From Virgibacillus senegalensis (lineage in GTDB: Bacteria; Bacillota; Bacilli; Bacillales; Amphibacillaceae): 39,988 nucleotides of DNA. The stretch spans positions 204,988-244,975 of the forward strand of contig NZ_LN611424.1 in NCBI RefSeq assembly GCF_000821245.2, read 5' to 3'. A program made the translations under genes and the position numbers. Numbering within the stretch: position 1 is the first letter of the stretch; the number at the start of each line of letters is the position of its first letter. A model generated the notes under the pieces. That model was not told the DNA's origin, searched no databases, and worked only from the letters and a program-made list of their open reading frames with translations. Shown here one piece after another: positions 15,586 to 24,584 of this stretch.

Positions 15586-17076
15586 ATGGAGACATATACC
15601 CAATATGATGCCGTCGGGCTGGCGGAACTGATTAAACAAAAACAGGTGAAACCGAAGGAACTGCTGGAAGCAGCTTATCAACGACTGGAAGCAGTGAATC
15701 CGGAATTGAATGCTGTCATCCGTTCCCGCAAAGAAAAGGCATTTCAAGAAGCAGAGCAGGTTGATATCAATGCCCAGCCATTTGCCGGGGTGCCGATGGC
15801 ATTGAAGGATATTTCGCAGGCAATCACGGGGGAGCCTTTGACCGCAGGTTCTCGCTTGCTGCAGAACAATATTGCCAAACAAGATTCCCATTTGGTGGCA
15901 CGCCTTCGAAAAGCCGGTTTTTTATTTATTGGACAAACCAATACCCCGGAATTCGGTCTGAAAAATATTTCCGAACCAGAAATATACGGAGCAACCAAGA
16001 ATCCGTGGAATAAAAACCATTCCTCTGGCGGTTCCAGCGGTGGATCCGCGGCTGCAGTGGCATCTGGCATTGTGCCGGTTGCCGGTGCCAGTGACGGGGG
16101 CGGATCAATCCGGATACCCGCTTCCTTTACTGGCCTTTTCGGTTTGAAGCCAACCAGGGGGAGGACACCGGTCGGTCCGGGCAACGGACGACAATGGCAA
16201 GGAGCATCGATCGATTTTGCGCTGACGCGTTCTGTCCGGGATGGAGCAGCGCTGTTGGACCTGTTACAGACCTTTCAGCAGGAAGCGGCATTCCATATCC
16301 CCTTGTATGACGGCAATTACCAGAAGGATATGCAGCTGCCGATAAGAAACAGATACCGAATTGCTTATACGACGGCTTCGCCGGTTGGAACTCCTGTGAG
16401 TAAGGATGCAGAGACGGCTGTACATAAAGTTGTTCGTTGGCTCGAGGAACAGGGTCATGTCGTAGAAGAAACTGAACCCTCAATTGACGGTGTCAGGCTG
16501 ATGGAAAATTACTATATCATGAACAGTGGAGAAATTTCCGCTATGATGACCGGGTTGGAAAAAGCGTTCGGCCGGGAAATGACATTCGAAGATATGGAAA
16601 TCGTCTCATGGGTCTTATACCGGGCTGGTCAAAACGTGACGGCGGCGGAGTATTCCCGGAGCCTGGCAGAATGGGATGCAGCTGCAGCCGCCATGGCTGA
16701 TTTTCACCAAACGTATGATTTTTATATTACGCCTGCAAATGCCCATCCTGCACCGGAAAATGGAGAACTTACGCATACCGTTAAGGAATTTGAGCAGTTG
16801 TTAAAGGTTGATAGTGTCAGTAAACAGCACCAACAGCAAATCGTTTATGAAATGTTTGAGCCGAGCTTAACGTATACACCGCATACCCAACTGGCCAATC
16901 TTACCGGACAGCCGGCGATGACCGTGCCGGTTCATTTGGCAGACAGCGGCTTGCCGATGGGCGTCCAATTTATTGCCCCAAAAGGATGGGAAATCCGCTT
17001 GCTGCAAATAGCCGGCCAACTGGAGAAAACGGAAATGTGGCTGGATACGAAAGCGACTAAAAATAATCAACGATGA
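15586..17076 (+). CDS. Amidase-signature family hydrolase
   Basis: 496 aa, full-length amidase-signature enzyme. The Ser-cisSer-Lys triad is present: Lys about 74 in MALKDIS, the Gly/Ser loop HSSGGSSGGSAAAVASG, and the nucleophile Ser about 174 in DGGGSIRIPAS. The C-terminal LTGQPAMTVPVHLADSGLPM segment is also family-typical. It hydrolyses a carboxamide of unknown identity in the cytosol. No GatB/GatC neighbours or tRNA-binding context are present, so it is not the GatA subunit. Ribosome site AGGAGGGACAAGG precedes ATG 15586. The gene after it encodes a 32-aa peptide. Confidence 0.9.
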   Translation: METYTQYDAVGLAELIKQKQVKPKELLEAAYQRLEAVNPELNAVIRSRKEKAFQEAEQVDINAQPFAGVPMALKDISQAITGEPLTAGSRLLQNNIAKQDSHLVARLRKAGFLFIGQTNTPEFGLKNISEPEIYGATKNPWNKNHSSGGSSGGSAAAVASGIVPVAGASDGGGSIRIPASFTGLFGLKPTRGRTPVGPGNGRQWQGASIDFALTRSVRDGAALLDLLQTFQQEAAFHIPLYDGNYQKDMQLPIRNRYRIAYTTASPVGTPVSKDAETAVHKVVRWLEEQGHVVEETEPSIDGVRLMENYYIMNSGEISAMMTGLEKAFGREMTFEDMEIVSWVLYRAGQNVTAAEYSRSLAEWDAAAAAMADFHQTYDFYITPANAHPAPENGELTHTVKEFEQLLKVDSVSKQHQQQIVYEMFEPSLTYTPHTQLANLTGQPAMTVPVHLADSGLPMGVQFIAPKGWEIRLLQIAGQLEKTEMWLDTKATKNNQR

Positions 17077-17140
17077 TGATCTCTGTTTAGGATCCTCTTA
17101 AAAAAGGAAAACTAACAACTAAAACAAAGGAGGATCACTT

Positions 17141-17239
17141 ATGGGGAAATGGATTAAAAGATTGATTAAATGGGGACCGATTATTTATCCGCTCATCCGG
17201 AAGTTTAGGAACAATCGCCGTAATGCCGGCCGTTATTAG
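17141..17239 (+). CDS. 32-aa cationic amphipathic peptide
   Basis: A near-perfect ribosome site (AAAGGAGGATCACTT) precedes ATG 17141, opening 32 codons to TAG 17237-17239. The product begins MGKWIKRLIKWGPIIYPLIR and ends in a basic tail (KFRNNRRNAGRY). About a third of residues are Arg/Lys and there is no acidic residue. It could be a membrane-associated peptide, a toxin-like peptide, or a small basic spore or nucleic-acid-binding protein. It is 64 bp after the amidase and may be cotranscribed. The strong RBS makes it convincing as a gene; the function is unknown. Confidence 0.7.
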   Translation: MGKWIKRLIKWGPIIYPLIRKFRNNRRNAGRY

Positions 17240-17268
17240 TAATCTACACCCATTATTAAAAGTGAAAA

Positions 17269-17289
17269 GCACCGCTTTTCGTGCGGTGC
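17269..17289 (-). terminator. Hairpin, T-run on the minus strand
   Basis: GCACCGC / GCGGTGC stem with a 7-nt loop. Read on the minus strand it is followed by TTTTCACTTTTAAT, so it can terminate the HesB-like transcript. It also sits 30 bp after the 32-aa peptide gene, but has no T-run on that side. Confidence 0.5.
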
Positions 17290-17402
17290 CCAGACTGCCG
17301 GGGAACTTCCCAACATTTGTTTAAGTAAGAAGAATTTCCGGTAAAAAACAAAGCCGGATTGTTCTAAAGGATGCAAAAGTCCGTGACTTTTGCCTGCTCT
17401 TT

Positions 17403-17705
17403 TTAATTTGCAGGTCCACTCGGTACAAATACAAACTCAACTTCATCGTATTTCCGTTTATATTTAATGTGGAAATCGTGGCCTTCAAAATACCAGGCAT
17501 CCGATTCTTCCACATAAAAGGTGATGCCTGATGCCTCGGTGGAAAAAGCGGGGTTATTGGGCTGCTCGATGGACAGGGCAAGGGAAAATCCTCTATGGAC
17601 TCCGCCGTGTCCTCCATATCTAGCATAAAAACGTACAGCTGCACCTTCGGCCAAATCCAACTCATTTATGTACCATTTTGCTGCGGGTTGTGTAATGGAA
17701 ATCAT
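17403..17705 (-). CDS. HesB-like (YneR-type) protein
   Basis: About 100 aa; ATG 17705 has AAGGAGG 6 nt upstream and gives MISITQPAAKWYINELDL. It matches the short HesB-like proteins of Bacillus such as YneR, with VRFYARYGGHGGVHRGFSLAL, ITFYVEESDAWYF and GHDFHIKYK. The three conserved Cys of true A-type Fe-S scaffold proteins are missing; this subfamily has none. A direct Fe-S carrier role is therefore unlikely and the function is open. A small hairpin (about 17376-17396) follows the stop. Confidence 0.8.
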   Translation of the reverse strand: MISITQPAAKWYINELDLAEGAAVRFYARYGGHGGVHRGFSLALSIEQPNNPAFSTEASGITFYVEESDAWYFEGHDFHIKYKRKYDEVEFVFVPSGPAN

Positions 17706-17790
17706 GTTGAGCCTCCTTGTCCCTTTTACTATACCAAAAAGCATTCGACTTCACTATATACACGGTATTTGGACAAAAAATAGACAAAGA

Positions 17791-17814
17791 AAAGCCGGCT
17801 TTATCGCCGGCTTT
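17791..17814. terminator. Terminator of inhA
   Basis: AAAGCCGGC / GCCGGCTTT stem with a 6-nt loop, T-rich on both sides, 8 bp past the minus-strand inhA stop. Confidence 0.8.
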
Positions 17815-17821
17815 TCACCTT

Positions 17822-20179
17822 TTATTTATAAATCAATACGTTTCCGACTGTTCCATCGTTGCTCTCACCGATTACACGGAATTTCAGGCCTTGAGTCGGG
17901 ACGTTTCGGCCTGCATCCAGCAATCCAGGATTGCTGTAATCTGCACTGTCATCAAACAGTGGATTCCGTTTCGTGTGGTTATCTTTCAATGTTACGCCGA
18001 GTGTTTCCGTATAATCAAGGAACATTTTGCTCGACTTGTTTAAGCTGAAAGCAGCGTCATTCAATTGATAACGTGTGTCGGCAACCAAACCATCGCTCCA
18101 GTAATTCGCATGTTGATCGGCATCGACTACGCCAAGGTAACCTTCGCCTGGATGGTCTCCGGTCCAGTTTTCACTATAGGAGTTATCGACATACCAGACC
18201 ATGAGTCCTTCGTCATAGCTCATCAGGCTGGCGCCTCGGCGGATGTGGGCAAGTCCTTCATCCACCCCATTATGGGATCTCCACTCTAACAGGTAATAGT
18301 TTTCAGAATAAAACTTTCCTTCATCCTTCGCAAAGCCGTCCAACGTAAATGGAGATTCTCCTTCGGCATCATCTTCTACGACAGCAGTTCCATCTACAGT
18401 GATAGCAATGTCATCGACATAGAAACCTGGCTGGGCGACAGCAACATCTGTCCAGTAATTGAATTCGAGTTCCACTTCCTGGCCTGCATAGCTGGATAGG
18501 TCGAAGCTGGCATCCGTCCAGCCATCAGAATTGCCGGTAATACCGTATCCTGGGTTCTGGTCATACGGATCTTCGGTTGTCGTGATATTCCCTTCGATTG
18601 TTTCACCGTTTACTTTTACAGAAGCATAGTCCCAATCAGTCTCGATGTCATACCAAGTTTTGAAGTTCAATTCGGCATTGGAAGCACCGGTTAAATCGAC
18701 TGTCATTGTCATCGAGTTATCCAGGTTATTGCCGCTTCCGCTGAAGTATTCGTATTGACCGCTAGCCGGCTGGTTAACTTCTGTTTCTTTATCCGGAAGA
18801 TTGATTCTTACAGCATCGTTGTTCGTACCTTTTGTAACCCCTTCGTCGAGCAAGATGCTCGTCCCATTGCTGTCAATGTCGTGGGCATCTAAAGTGGTTC
18901 CGGTCAGCCAATTGCCGCCATGTTCAGCTTGCAAGTATTCCTTCGCATAAGGGCTGAAACCACTAGGTTCAGTACCAGGAATAGCACCTGCCCAGCTTCC
19001 GCTCGCCATGATCGACCAGTAAGAAACGGCTTCCCCTGCACCTGTATATTGGGTGTCATATTCATCCGGCAAACCTAAATCATGGCCGTATTCATGGGCG
19101 AATACTCCGGCAGCGCCGTCCTCTGGTTCAATTGTATAGTCATAGGCTCCCAAAAGACCTCCAAAGCGAGGGCTGTCCGAGCTTGCGCCGGGGACTGCAA
19201 CCAATTGGCCCATGTTCCAACGGTGTGACCAGATGGCATCTGCTCCAAGGTTACCGCCACCTGCTTCTTCTCCAACGCCTGCATGGATTACCATCAAGTG
19301 GTCGATGATGCCGTCCGGCTCGTCATAAACTCCGTCTCCGTCATAATCATCGCGATCCCATTGATCATATTCAGATAAGTCAATGTTAGGATCTTCCGCA
19401 GCCTTGCTCAATGCTTCGAAAACCAATTCACGCGGGCGTGCATCGCTGCCGTCTGGTGTTGGATAATTTCCGCCATAGTAAGCTGCTTCATGGTCAGCAG
19501 TGTACCAGCCGGCAACTGTACCATCTACTGTATAACTTCCGCCGGACTGCTGTTCATAGTATTGTTTCATGGATACGAGATTTTCCCCATTTGGTCCTTC
19601 GTAACCATTTTCCCCAAAAATCATATCCTGGAAATGATCATGGGTATAATCCTCATAGAACATGTCTGTTTCATCTTCCGTGATCGAGCTTTTTTCATAA
19701 TCCGGAAAATCGATTGCAAGGACAAGTACTTTGTCTTCCCGGACAGAGCCGTCATACGTCTCTTCTTCGACACTGTCCACTTTATTTTTCTTGGCGTTGC
19801 CAAGTTTGTTTCCTTTTCCATTTTTTAGCGAATTATTGTGATTGCCCTCATTTAAGCCATTTTTGTTTTTCACTTCGGGGGCAGAACTTTCATCTTTAGG
19901 TGCACCTTTGGCCTTTGCCTTCAAGTAACGGTTAAGTGCTTCCTGGGCTTCTTTAGCCGTAGCATCTTCAGCTATTTTTCCTTCCTCTTTCAACATCTCG
20001 ATCAACTTCTCATCATTGGCAATTCCCAAATCAACCGGCGACCCAACTTGGGCGGTAGGAACCTGCGGACTTAATGATTCTGCCTGAGCCCGTTGGACTG
20101 GTGAAAGCGCACCTATGGTCAAGGTACTCAACCCTAAAGCAACGGCCATAGCAGTAGAAGCAATTTTCCGTTTCTCCAA
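17822..20179 (-). CDS. inhA: Secreted immune inhibitor A-type metalloprotease (peptidase M6)
   Basis: 785 aa. A Sec signal peptide (KRKIAST basic start, hydrophobic core, AQA cleavage near residue 34) is followed by a propeptide. The M6 catalytic domain carries the zinc motif HEYGHDLGLPDEYD (near residue 363) and an SYWSIMASGSW turn. C-terminal beta domains include MAM/jelly-roll-like segments (FNYWTDVAVAQPGFYVDD) and SEGYLGVVDAD-type repeats. Family members degrade host antimicrobial peptides and matrix proteins, and also act as general extracellular proteases. A TTG start at 20179 is chosen: it alone is in frame, and GAGGGGGAG lies 6-7 nt upstream. An out-of-frame ATG sits 5 nt before it. 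It is transcribed alone with its own terminator. Confidence 0.9.
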   Translation of the reverse strand: MEKRKIASTAMAVALGLSTLTIGALSPVQRAQAESLSPQVPTAQVGSPVDLGIANDEKLIEMLKEEGKIAEDATAKEAQEALNRYLKAKAKGAPKDESSAPEVKNKNGLNEGNHNNSLKNGKGNKLGNAKKNKVDSVEEETYDGSVREDKVLVLAIDFPDYEKSSITEDETDMFYEDYTHDHFQDMIFGENGYEGPNGENLVSMKQYYEQQSGGSYTVDGTVAGWYTADHEAAYYGGNYPTPDGSDARPRELVFEALSKAAEDPNIDLSEYDQWDRDDYDGDGVYDEPDGIIDHLMVIHAGVGEEAGGGNLGADAIWSHRWNMGQLVAVPGASSDSPRFGGLLGAYDYTIEPEDGAAGVFAHEYGHDLGLPDEYDTQYTGAGEAVSYWSIMASGSWAGAIPGTEPSGFSPYAKEYLQAEHGGNWLTGTTLDAHDIDSNGTSILLDEGVTKGTNNDAVRINLPDKETEVNQPASGQYEYFSGSGNNLDNSMTMTVDLTGASNAELNFKTWYDIETDWDYASVKVNGETIEGNITTTEDPYDQNPGYGITGNSDGWTDASFDLSSYAGQEVELEFNYWTDVAVAQPGFYVDDIAITVDGTAVVEDDAEGESPFTLDGFAKDEGKFYSENYYLLEWRSHNGVDEGLAHIRRGASLMSYDEGLMVWYVDNSYSENWTGDHPGEGYLGVVDADQHANYWSDGLVADTRYQLNDAAFSLNKSSKMFLDYTETLGVTLKDNHTKRNPLFDDSADYSNPGLLDAGRNVPTQGLKFRVIGESNDGTVGNVLIYK

Positions 20180-20493
20180 ACATAACTCCCCCTCTAAATT
20201 TTCTGAATATTTACAATCTATAAAGTACCATAAAATACTAGTGGATTACTATAAATATCTTATAGATTTCTATAAAATGGTAATATCTACCCGCAGGTTG
20301 CTTCATATGCTAGGAAAATAGTTGTGTAATGAAGGGAAAACAACTGTCATGCCCGATTTTTAGGAATGTCGAATTAATGGGCGCAAATTCCTAAATTCGG
20401 AGGACTTCGAGGGTTCGTGTACTAGAAAATAATTTCTCCTAAATAGCTTTTCTATAAAATTATCCTTCTTAAGATTTCGGCTTTTTATCTCTC
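20180..20493. other. Intergenic region between inhA and the ABC exporter
   Basis: No gene seen. On the inhA side, CTATAAA occurs three times in the same orientation (20218, 20249, 20270), 31 and 21 bp apart. These overlap short dyads such as TTATAGATTTCTATAA, a possible operator area. Further right, TTTAGGAAT (20359-20367) and ATTCCTAAA (20387-20395) form a 9-bp inverted repeat with a 19-nt loop and no T-run. Confidence 0.4.
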
Positions 20494-20522
20494 TTGCTTA
20501 ATAGCTAGTAAAAGCATATAAT
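20494..20522 (+). promoter_or_regulatory. SigA promoter of the ABC exporter gene
   Basis: -35 TTGCTT (20494-20499), exactly 17 bp, perfect -10 TATAAT (20517-20522). The leader is about 30 nt and carries the ribosome site AAAGGAAGTG. Confidence 0.75.
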
Positions 20523-20560
20523 CCGTATAGACTTATTGACATTAAAGGAAGTGCTTTTAC

Positions 20561-22267
20561 TTGATTTCGCGTTTTTTCTCTTATTATCTACCACACCGGA
20601 AATTGTTCATCATTGATTTTTCCTGTGCGGTAATTGTTGCTCTTCTGGAGCTGGCGTTTCCGCTTGCCGTCCAGTGGTTTATCGATAGCCTGCTGCCTAC
20701 TCATAACTGGCAGGCAATTGTCTGGGTCAGTGTCGGACTGCTTGCTCTGTATGTTTTAAGCACATTTCTTCAGTATATCGTCAACTACTGGGGTCACATG
20801 CTCGGCATCAACATCGAAACCGACATGCGCCGGCAGTTGTTTCAGCACGTCCAAAAGCAATCTTTTCGATTTTTCGACAATACCAAAACCGGCCATATCA
20901 TGAGCCGAATTACGAATGACTTGTTCGATATTGGCGAGCTTGCCCATCATGGACCGGAGGATCTGTTCATCTCTGTCATGACTTTTGCCGGTGCGTTTCT
21001 GATCATGTTCACGGTAAATGTCAAGCTGGCGATCATTATTTTGATTGTTGTGCCATTTTTGATCTGGCTCATTTCTTACTGTAACTTAAAAATGAACGAT
21101 GCTTGGAAAAACATGTACGGGGAAATCGCTGAAGTCAATGCCAGGGTCGAGGACAGCGTTTCCGGCGTGCGAGTCGTCCAGTCGTTTACCAATGAGGACT
21201 ACGAAATCGGCCGTTTTAATACAGATAATCAGAATTTCCGCAAAGCGAAACTGCGTTCTTACAAAGTAATGTCCTACGGAACATCCGGCATTTATATGAT
21301 GACGCGTTTCATCACCCTTGTGGTTCTTGTGGTAGGAGCATGGCTCAGTTTTACCGGGGAGCTTTCCTATGGACAGCTGGTCGGTTTCGTACTATATGTA
21401 AATGTCCTGTTTAAGCCAATTGATAAGGTAAGTGCGCTGATGGAATTGTATCCGAAAGGAATGGCCGGCTTTAAAAGGTTTATCGATTTAATCGACACGG
21501 TACCGGAGGTTCAGGATAAACAGGGGGCCAAAGCAATCAGCGGGCTGAAAGGGGGAATTCGGTTTGAGGATGTTTCGTTTAGCTATGAGCATTCCAAGCA
21601 AGTATTGAATCATATTGACCTTGCCATACCGGCTGGGGAAACGGTAGCTTTTGTCGGCCCTTCAGGTGCAGGGAAAACGACAATATGTTCACTGATTCCG
21701 CGTTTTTATGATGTGGATGAAGGACGGATTACGGTAGATGGCATGGATCTCCGTGATGTGACCAAACAATCCTTGCGGAACCAGATTGGTATTGTCCAGC
21801 AGGATGTGTTTTTGTTTACCGGCACTTTAAAGGAAAATATCGCATACGGCAAGCTGGATGCCACAGACGAAGAGATTGAAGCGGCTGCTCGCAAAGCGCA
21901 TCTGCAATCATTTGTCGAATCGTTGCCGTTAGGATATGAAACACCTGTCGGGGAACGTGGATTAAAGCTTTCTGGTGGTCAGAAACAACGGATCGCGATT
22001 GCCAGGATGTTCTTGAAAAATCCGCCGATCCTTATCTTGGATGAGGCTACATCCGCCCTTGATACGGAGACGGAGAAGATTATTCAGCAGGCACTGAATG
22101 AGCTTGCAGAAGACAGGACAACCTTGATTATTGCCCATCGTTTGGCTACCATACGGAATGCCGACCGAATCGTCGTTGTGACGGAGAATGGAATTGAAGA
22201 AGAAGGCAGCCATGATGCATTAATGGCAAAAGGCGGCGTTTTTGCCAGCCTCAACAAGCATGGTTAA
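20561..22267 (+). CDS. ABC exporter, fused membrane and ATPase domains (YwjA-like)
   Basis: 568 aa half-transporter that should act as a dimer. Six membrane helices span residues 1-305, with an FDNTKTGHIMSRITNDL coupling-helix region. The ATPase domain (about 330-568) has Walker A GPSGAGKTT, signature LSGGQKQR, Walker B ILILDEATSALD and switch IIAHRL, so it is catalytically complete. It resembles B. subtilis YwjA and lipid or drug exporters of the MsbA/LmrA group. The substrate is unknown. The start is TTG 20561, at the right distance from GGAAG. It is a single-gene unit with its own promoter and terminator. Confidence 0.85.
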   Translation: MISRFFSYYLPHRKLFIIDFSCAVIVALLELAFPLAVQWFIDSLLPTHNWQAIVWVSVGLLALYVLSTFLQYIVNYWGHMLGINIETDMRRQLFQHVQKQSFRFFDNTKTGHIMSRITNDLFDIGELAHHGPEDLFISVMTFAGAFLIMFTVNVKLAIIILIVVPFLIWLISYCNLKMNDAWKNMYGEIAEVNARVEDSVSGVRVVQSFTNEDYEIGRFNTDNQNFRKAKLRSYKVMSYGTSGIYMMTRFITLVVLVVGAWLSFTGELSYGQLVGFVLYVNVLFKPIDKVSALMELYPKGMAGFKRFIDLIDTVPEVQDKQGAKAISGLKGGIRFEDVSFSYEHSKQVLNHIDLAIPAGETVAFVGPSGAGKTTICSLIPRFYDVDEGRITVDGMDLRDVTKQSLRNQIGIVQQDVFLFTGTLKENIAYGKLDATDEEIEAAARKAHLQSFVESLPLGYETPVGERGLKLSGGQKQRIAIARMFLKNPPILILDEATSALDTETEKIIQQALNELAEDRTTLIIAHRLATIRNADRIVVVTENGIEEEGSHDALMAKGGVFASLNKHG

Positions 22268-22274
22268 ATGGAAG

Positions 22275-22303
22275 AAGGCCCTGGAATCTGGGGCCTTTTT
22301 TCT
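22275..22303 (+). terminator. Terminator after the ABC exporter
   Basis: AAGGCCC / GGGCCTT stem, 9-nt loop, then a run of six Ts. Confidence 0.85.
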
Positions 22304-22343
22304 TTGCCAATCGAACCTTTAATCTTTTCATATCCATGCTAGG

Positions 22344-22360
22344 TGTGAGGTTTTATCACA
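22344..22360 (+). promoter_or_regulatory. TnrA box 1 (distal)
   Basis: TGTGAGGTTTTATCACA fits the TnrA/GlnR consensus TGTNA-N7-TNACA at every defined base. Its centre is about 83 bp before the predicted transcription start of tnrA. Confidence 0.8.
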
Positions 22361-22376
22361 CGCTTCATTTAAACTT

Positions 22377-22393
22377 TGTCAGATTATCTTACA
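22377..22393 (+). promoter_or_regulatory. TnrA box 2 (proximal, activating position)
   Basis: TGTCAGATTATCTTACA also fits TGTNA-N7-TNACA perfectly. Its centre (22385) is about 50 bp before the predicted start, the spacing known for TnrA-activated promoters, and exactly 33 bp from box 1. Confidence 0.85.
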
Positions 22394-22422
22394 TAGACGT
22401 AGGAATACCTCCTGCTGCCATG

Positions 22423-22428
22423 TATAAT
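22423..22428 (+). promoter_or_regulatory. tnrA -10 box without a good -35
   Basis: Perfect TATAAT; the -35 position (22400-22405) reads TAGGAA. The missing -35 fits activation by TnrA itself from box 2. Confidence 0.65.
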
Positions 22429-22471
22429 CGGAAATAAGATGTTGACGAATCTAATTAGCGGCGGTGAGTGA

Positions 22472-22810
22472 ATGGAACAGGACACATCTTATAAAGAAAG
22501 AAAAGTGATCACTATCGGTGTGGTCAGTGAATTGACAGGCCTGTCCGAAAGGCAGATTCGCTATTATGAAGAGCGCAAATTGATTTTTCCGGAACGGTCG
22601 CACAAAGGGAACAGAAAGTATTCTTTTGCAGATGTGGAGCAATTGATCGATATAGCTAATAAGCGGGAAGAGGGCGTGCAAACATACGAAATCAGGCAGG
22701 ATATGTTGAAGGAAAAACGCAAGGAAGAGGATAGAAAGATACGCAAAGAAATGATGCGCGGCCAGATAAATGCTCGGTTCGGTGTACAAAAGGATGGGGG
22801 AAGGAATTGA
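22472..22810 (+). CDS. tnrA: Nitrogen-limitation regulator TnrA (MerR family)
   Basis: 112 aa, the usual TnrA length. The N-terminal winged HTH (ITIGVVSELTGLSERQIRYY, ERSHKGNRKYSFADVEQL) is close to B. subtilis TnrA. The short C-terminal tail (MMRGQINARFG) corresponds to the segment that binds feedback-inhibited glutamine synthetase and thereby shuts TnrA off. GlnR is the alternative, but no glnA follows, the tail is TnrA-like and the gene stands alone behind TnrA boxes, as in autoregulated tnrA. It controls genes for use of poor nitrogen sources. The next genes downstream look like such a pathway. Confidence 0.9.
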   Translation: MEQDTSYKERKVITIGVVSELTGLSERQIRYYEERKLIFPERSHKGNRKYSFADVEQLIDIANKREEGVQTYEIRQDMLKEKRKEEDRKIRKEMMRGQINARFGVQKDGGRN

Positions 22811-22907
22811 ATTGCTAGAAGCCCGCCTTCATTATAGAATCAATATTAACAGAATATTTTAATAATACAGTAATCGGTTAATTGATTCTTTGAGGCGGGG
22901 TGATGCA

Positions 22908-24569
22908 ATGGGGTTAACGGCATATGACATTGTGAATTTGCCAGTGATGGGAACCTCGGCGGTTAAAACAGGAGAAGATCTGCTTGGCTGGAAGCAGGTA
23001 GAATGGATTTCGGTGATTGAAGGTCCGGTAGAGAATTTTGTCCGGAAAAACGAATTCGTTTTAAGTACTGGAATTGGTTGTGAAGAACAACCGGAAAAAC
23101 TCGAACGGTTTGTCCTGGATGTAATCAAATCCGGTGCTTCCATGTTGGGGATTGCAACGGGCAGGTATGTGTTCAACATCCCGGATCGAATCCTTTCGCT
23201 GGCAGCAAACCATCAATTTATCATTTTGGAAATGCCGTGGGAAGTCCGTTTTGGAGATGTCCTGCAAAGTGTGCTGCAGGAAATCAACAAGCAAAAACAA
23301 AGACAAAGGCATCAGGCGGAAGAGGTCAGGAAACAATTGATTGGCAGCGTATTGCTTGATGAAGGGTTGGAAGCGATAACCGAAATCGTCTATCAACATA
23401 TTCAAGTGCCCGTCGCTGTCCTGTATGAAACGGGAAGTGTCCGTTGTCAGTGTGGCTTTGCCGAGGAGGAGGTCCTGTTTGAGCATGCCGAATCCGATCA
23501 GCAAAATCGTTTTTCTACACCGATTGGAATTGTCGACGACCATCCTCTGTATCACCATCTGGAACCCGGAGTAATCAACGGACGGCCGTGTTACCGTCTT
23601 GCGATACAAAATAATCATAAAGTACAGGGGTATCTACTGTTTCAGCCGGAAATCGGTCAACAGCTGAATTGGTTCCTGATGAATGTGTTGGAACATGCTT
23701 TGACGGCATATGCCCTTCATTTTGCCAAAGAGGACGCCGTGGAAATGGCAGAAATCCGGTTGAAGGATAACTATGTTCTCGATTTAGCCAAAAGCGATAA
23801 TCCTGTTTCGGGGCCGTTGATTGCAAAAGCGGGATTGCTTGGTTATGATTTATCCTTACCATACACTTGCCTTGTCGGAAAAATCTCTTATAAAAATCAG
23901 GTCGGTTTTCACAATGACGGACCGAAAAATTCTTCGCTGCAAAGCTTGAATTTTAACCTGCAGAAAGAAATCATCAATGCAGGAACTGTGTTGAAAAAGC
24001 GAACGATGGCCACTTTTGAAAATGGGGAAGCGATTATTTACCTCGAAGATGATCAAGCTTTTTATTACAAAGCAGCCAATCAGTTTTTGGATATTATCGA
24101 AAGACGGTTGTTTGAGTTTTTACCAATTTCCGGTATCACTTGGGGCATTGCCAAACATGATCAAGGCATTTTCTGTTTCCGGGAAAGCTACCAGGAGGCC
24201 AAAACCGCGCTGGAAATCGGACAAAAACAACACGGTCCGGGGGGAAGAACTTTTTTTGAAGATACGAGAATCAACCGGTTATTAATGCGTTTTGCGGATG
24301 ATGGAGCGATAGCAGATATAGTCGAACAAATTGTCTTCCCGCTAGTCGAATATGATAAAAAAAGAAAGACTGATTTAATCCGGACTTTTCTTGCGTACAA
24401 TCAGCATAAAGGGAATGTCAGTCAGGCAGCGCGTACTTTGAACTTACACAGGCAATCCTTGCTTCACCGGCTGCGCAATATCGAATCATTGACACAGCTG
24501 TCTCTGGTGGATCCGGATGACTTGTTTTTGCTGGAACTGAGTGTGCGGATATGGATGATGAAAAAATAG
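22908..24569 (+). CDS. PucR-family transcriptional regulator
   Basis: About 553 aa. An N-terminal PucR domain (LTAYDIVNLPVMG, ENFVRKNEFVLSTGIG, ILEMPWEVRFGDV) is followed by a middle GGDEF-like region. The C-terminal helix-turn-helix reads AYNQHKGNVSQAARTLNLHR and ends in LLHRLRNIESL. PucR proteins switch on purine, amino-acid or ectoine catabolic genes in response to their substrate. ATG 22908 is preferred over the in-frame TTG 22890 because GAGGCGGGGTG would overlap the latter. It lies 98 bp after tnrA and directly before the three-gene catabolic operon, which is its probable target. A terminator separates the two. Confidence 0.85.
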   Translation: MGLTAYDIVNLPVMGTSAVKTGEDLLGWKQVEWISVIEGPVENFVRKNEFVLSTGIGCEEQPEKLERFVLDVIKSGASMLGIATGRYVFNIPDRILSLAANHQFIILEMPWEVRFGDVLQSVLQEINKQKQRQRHQAEEVRKQLIGSVLLDEGLEAITEIVYQHIQVPVAVLYETGSVRCQCGFAEEEVLFEHAESDQQNRFSTPIGIVDDHPLYHHLEPGVINGRPCYRLAIQNNHKVQGYLLFQPEIGQQLNWFLMNVLEHALTAYALHFAKEDAVEMAEIRLKDNYVLDLAKSDNPVSGPLIAKAGLLGYDLSLPYTCLVGKISYKNQVGFHNDGPKNSSLQSLNFNLQKEIINAGTVLKKRTMATFENGEAIIYLEDDQAFYYKAANQFLDIIERRLFEFLPISGITWGIAKHDQGIFCFRESYQEAKTALEIGQKQHGPGGRTFFEDTRINRLLMRFADDGAIADIVEQIVFPLVEYDKKRKTDLIRTFLAYNQHKGNVSQAARTLNLHRQSLLHRLRNIESLTQLSLVDPDDLFLLELSVRIWMMKK

Positions 24570-24584
24570 AAGATTGTACCCGAG

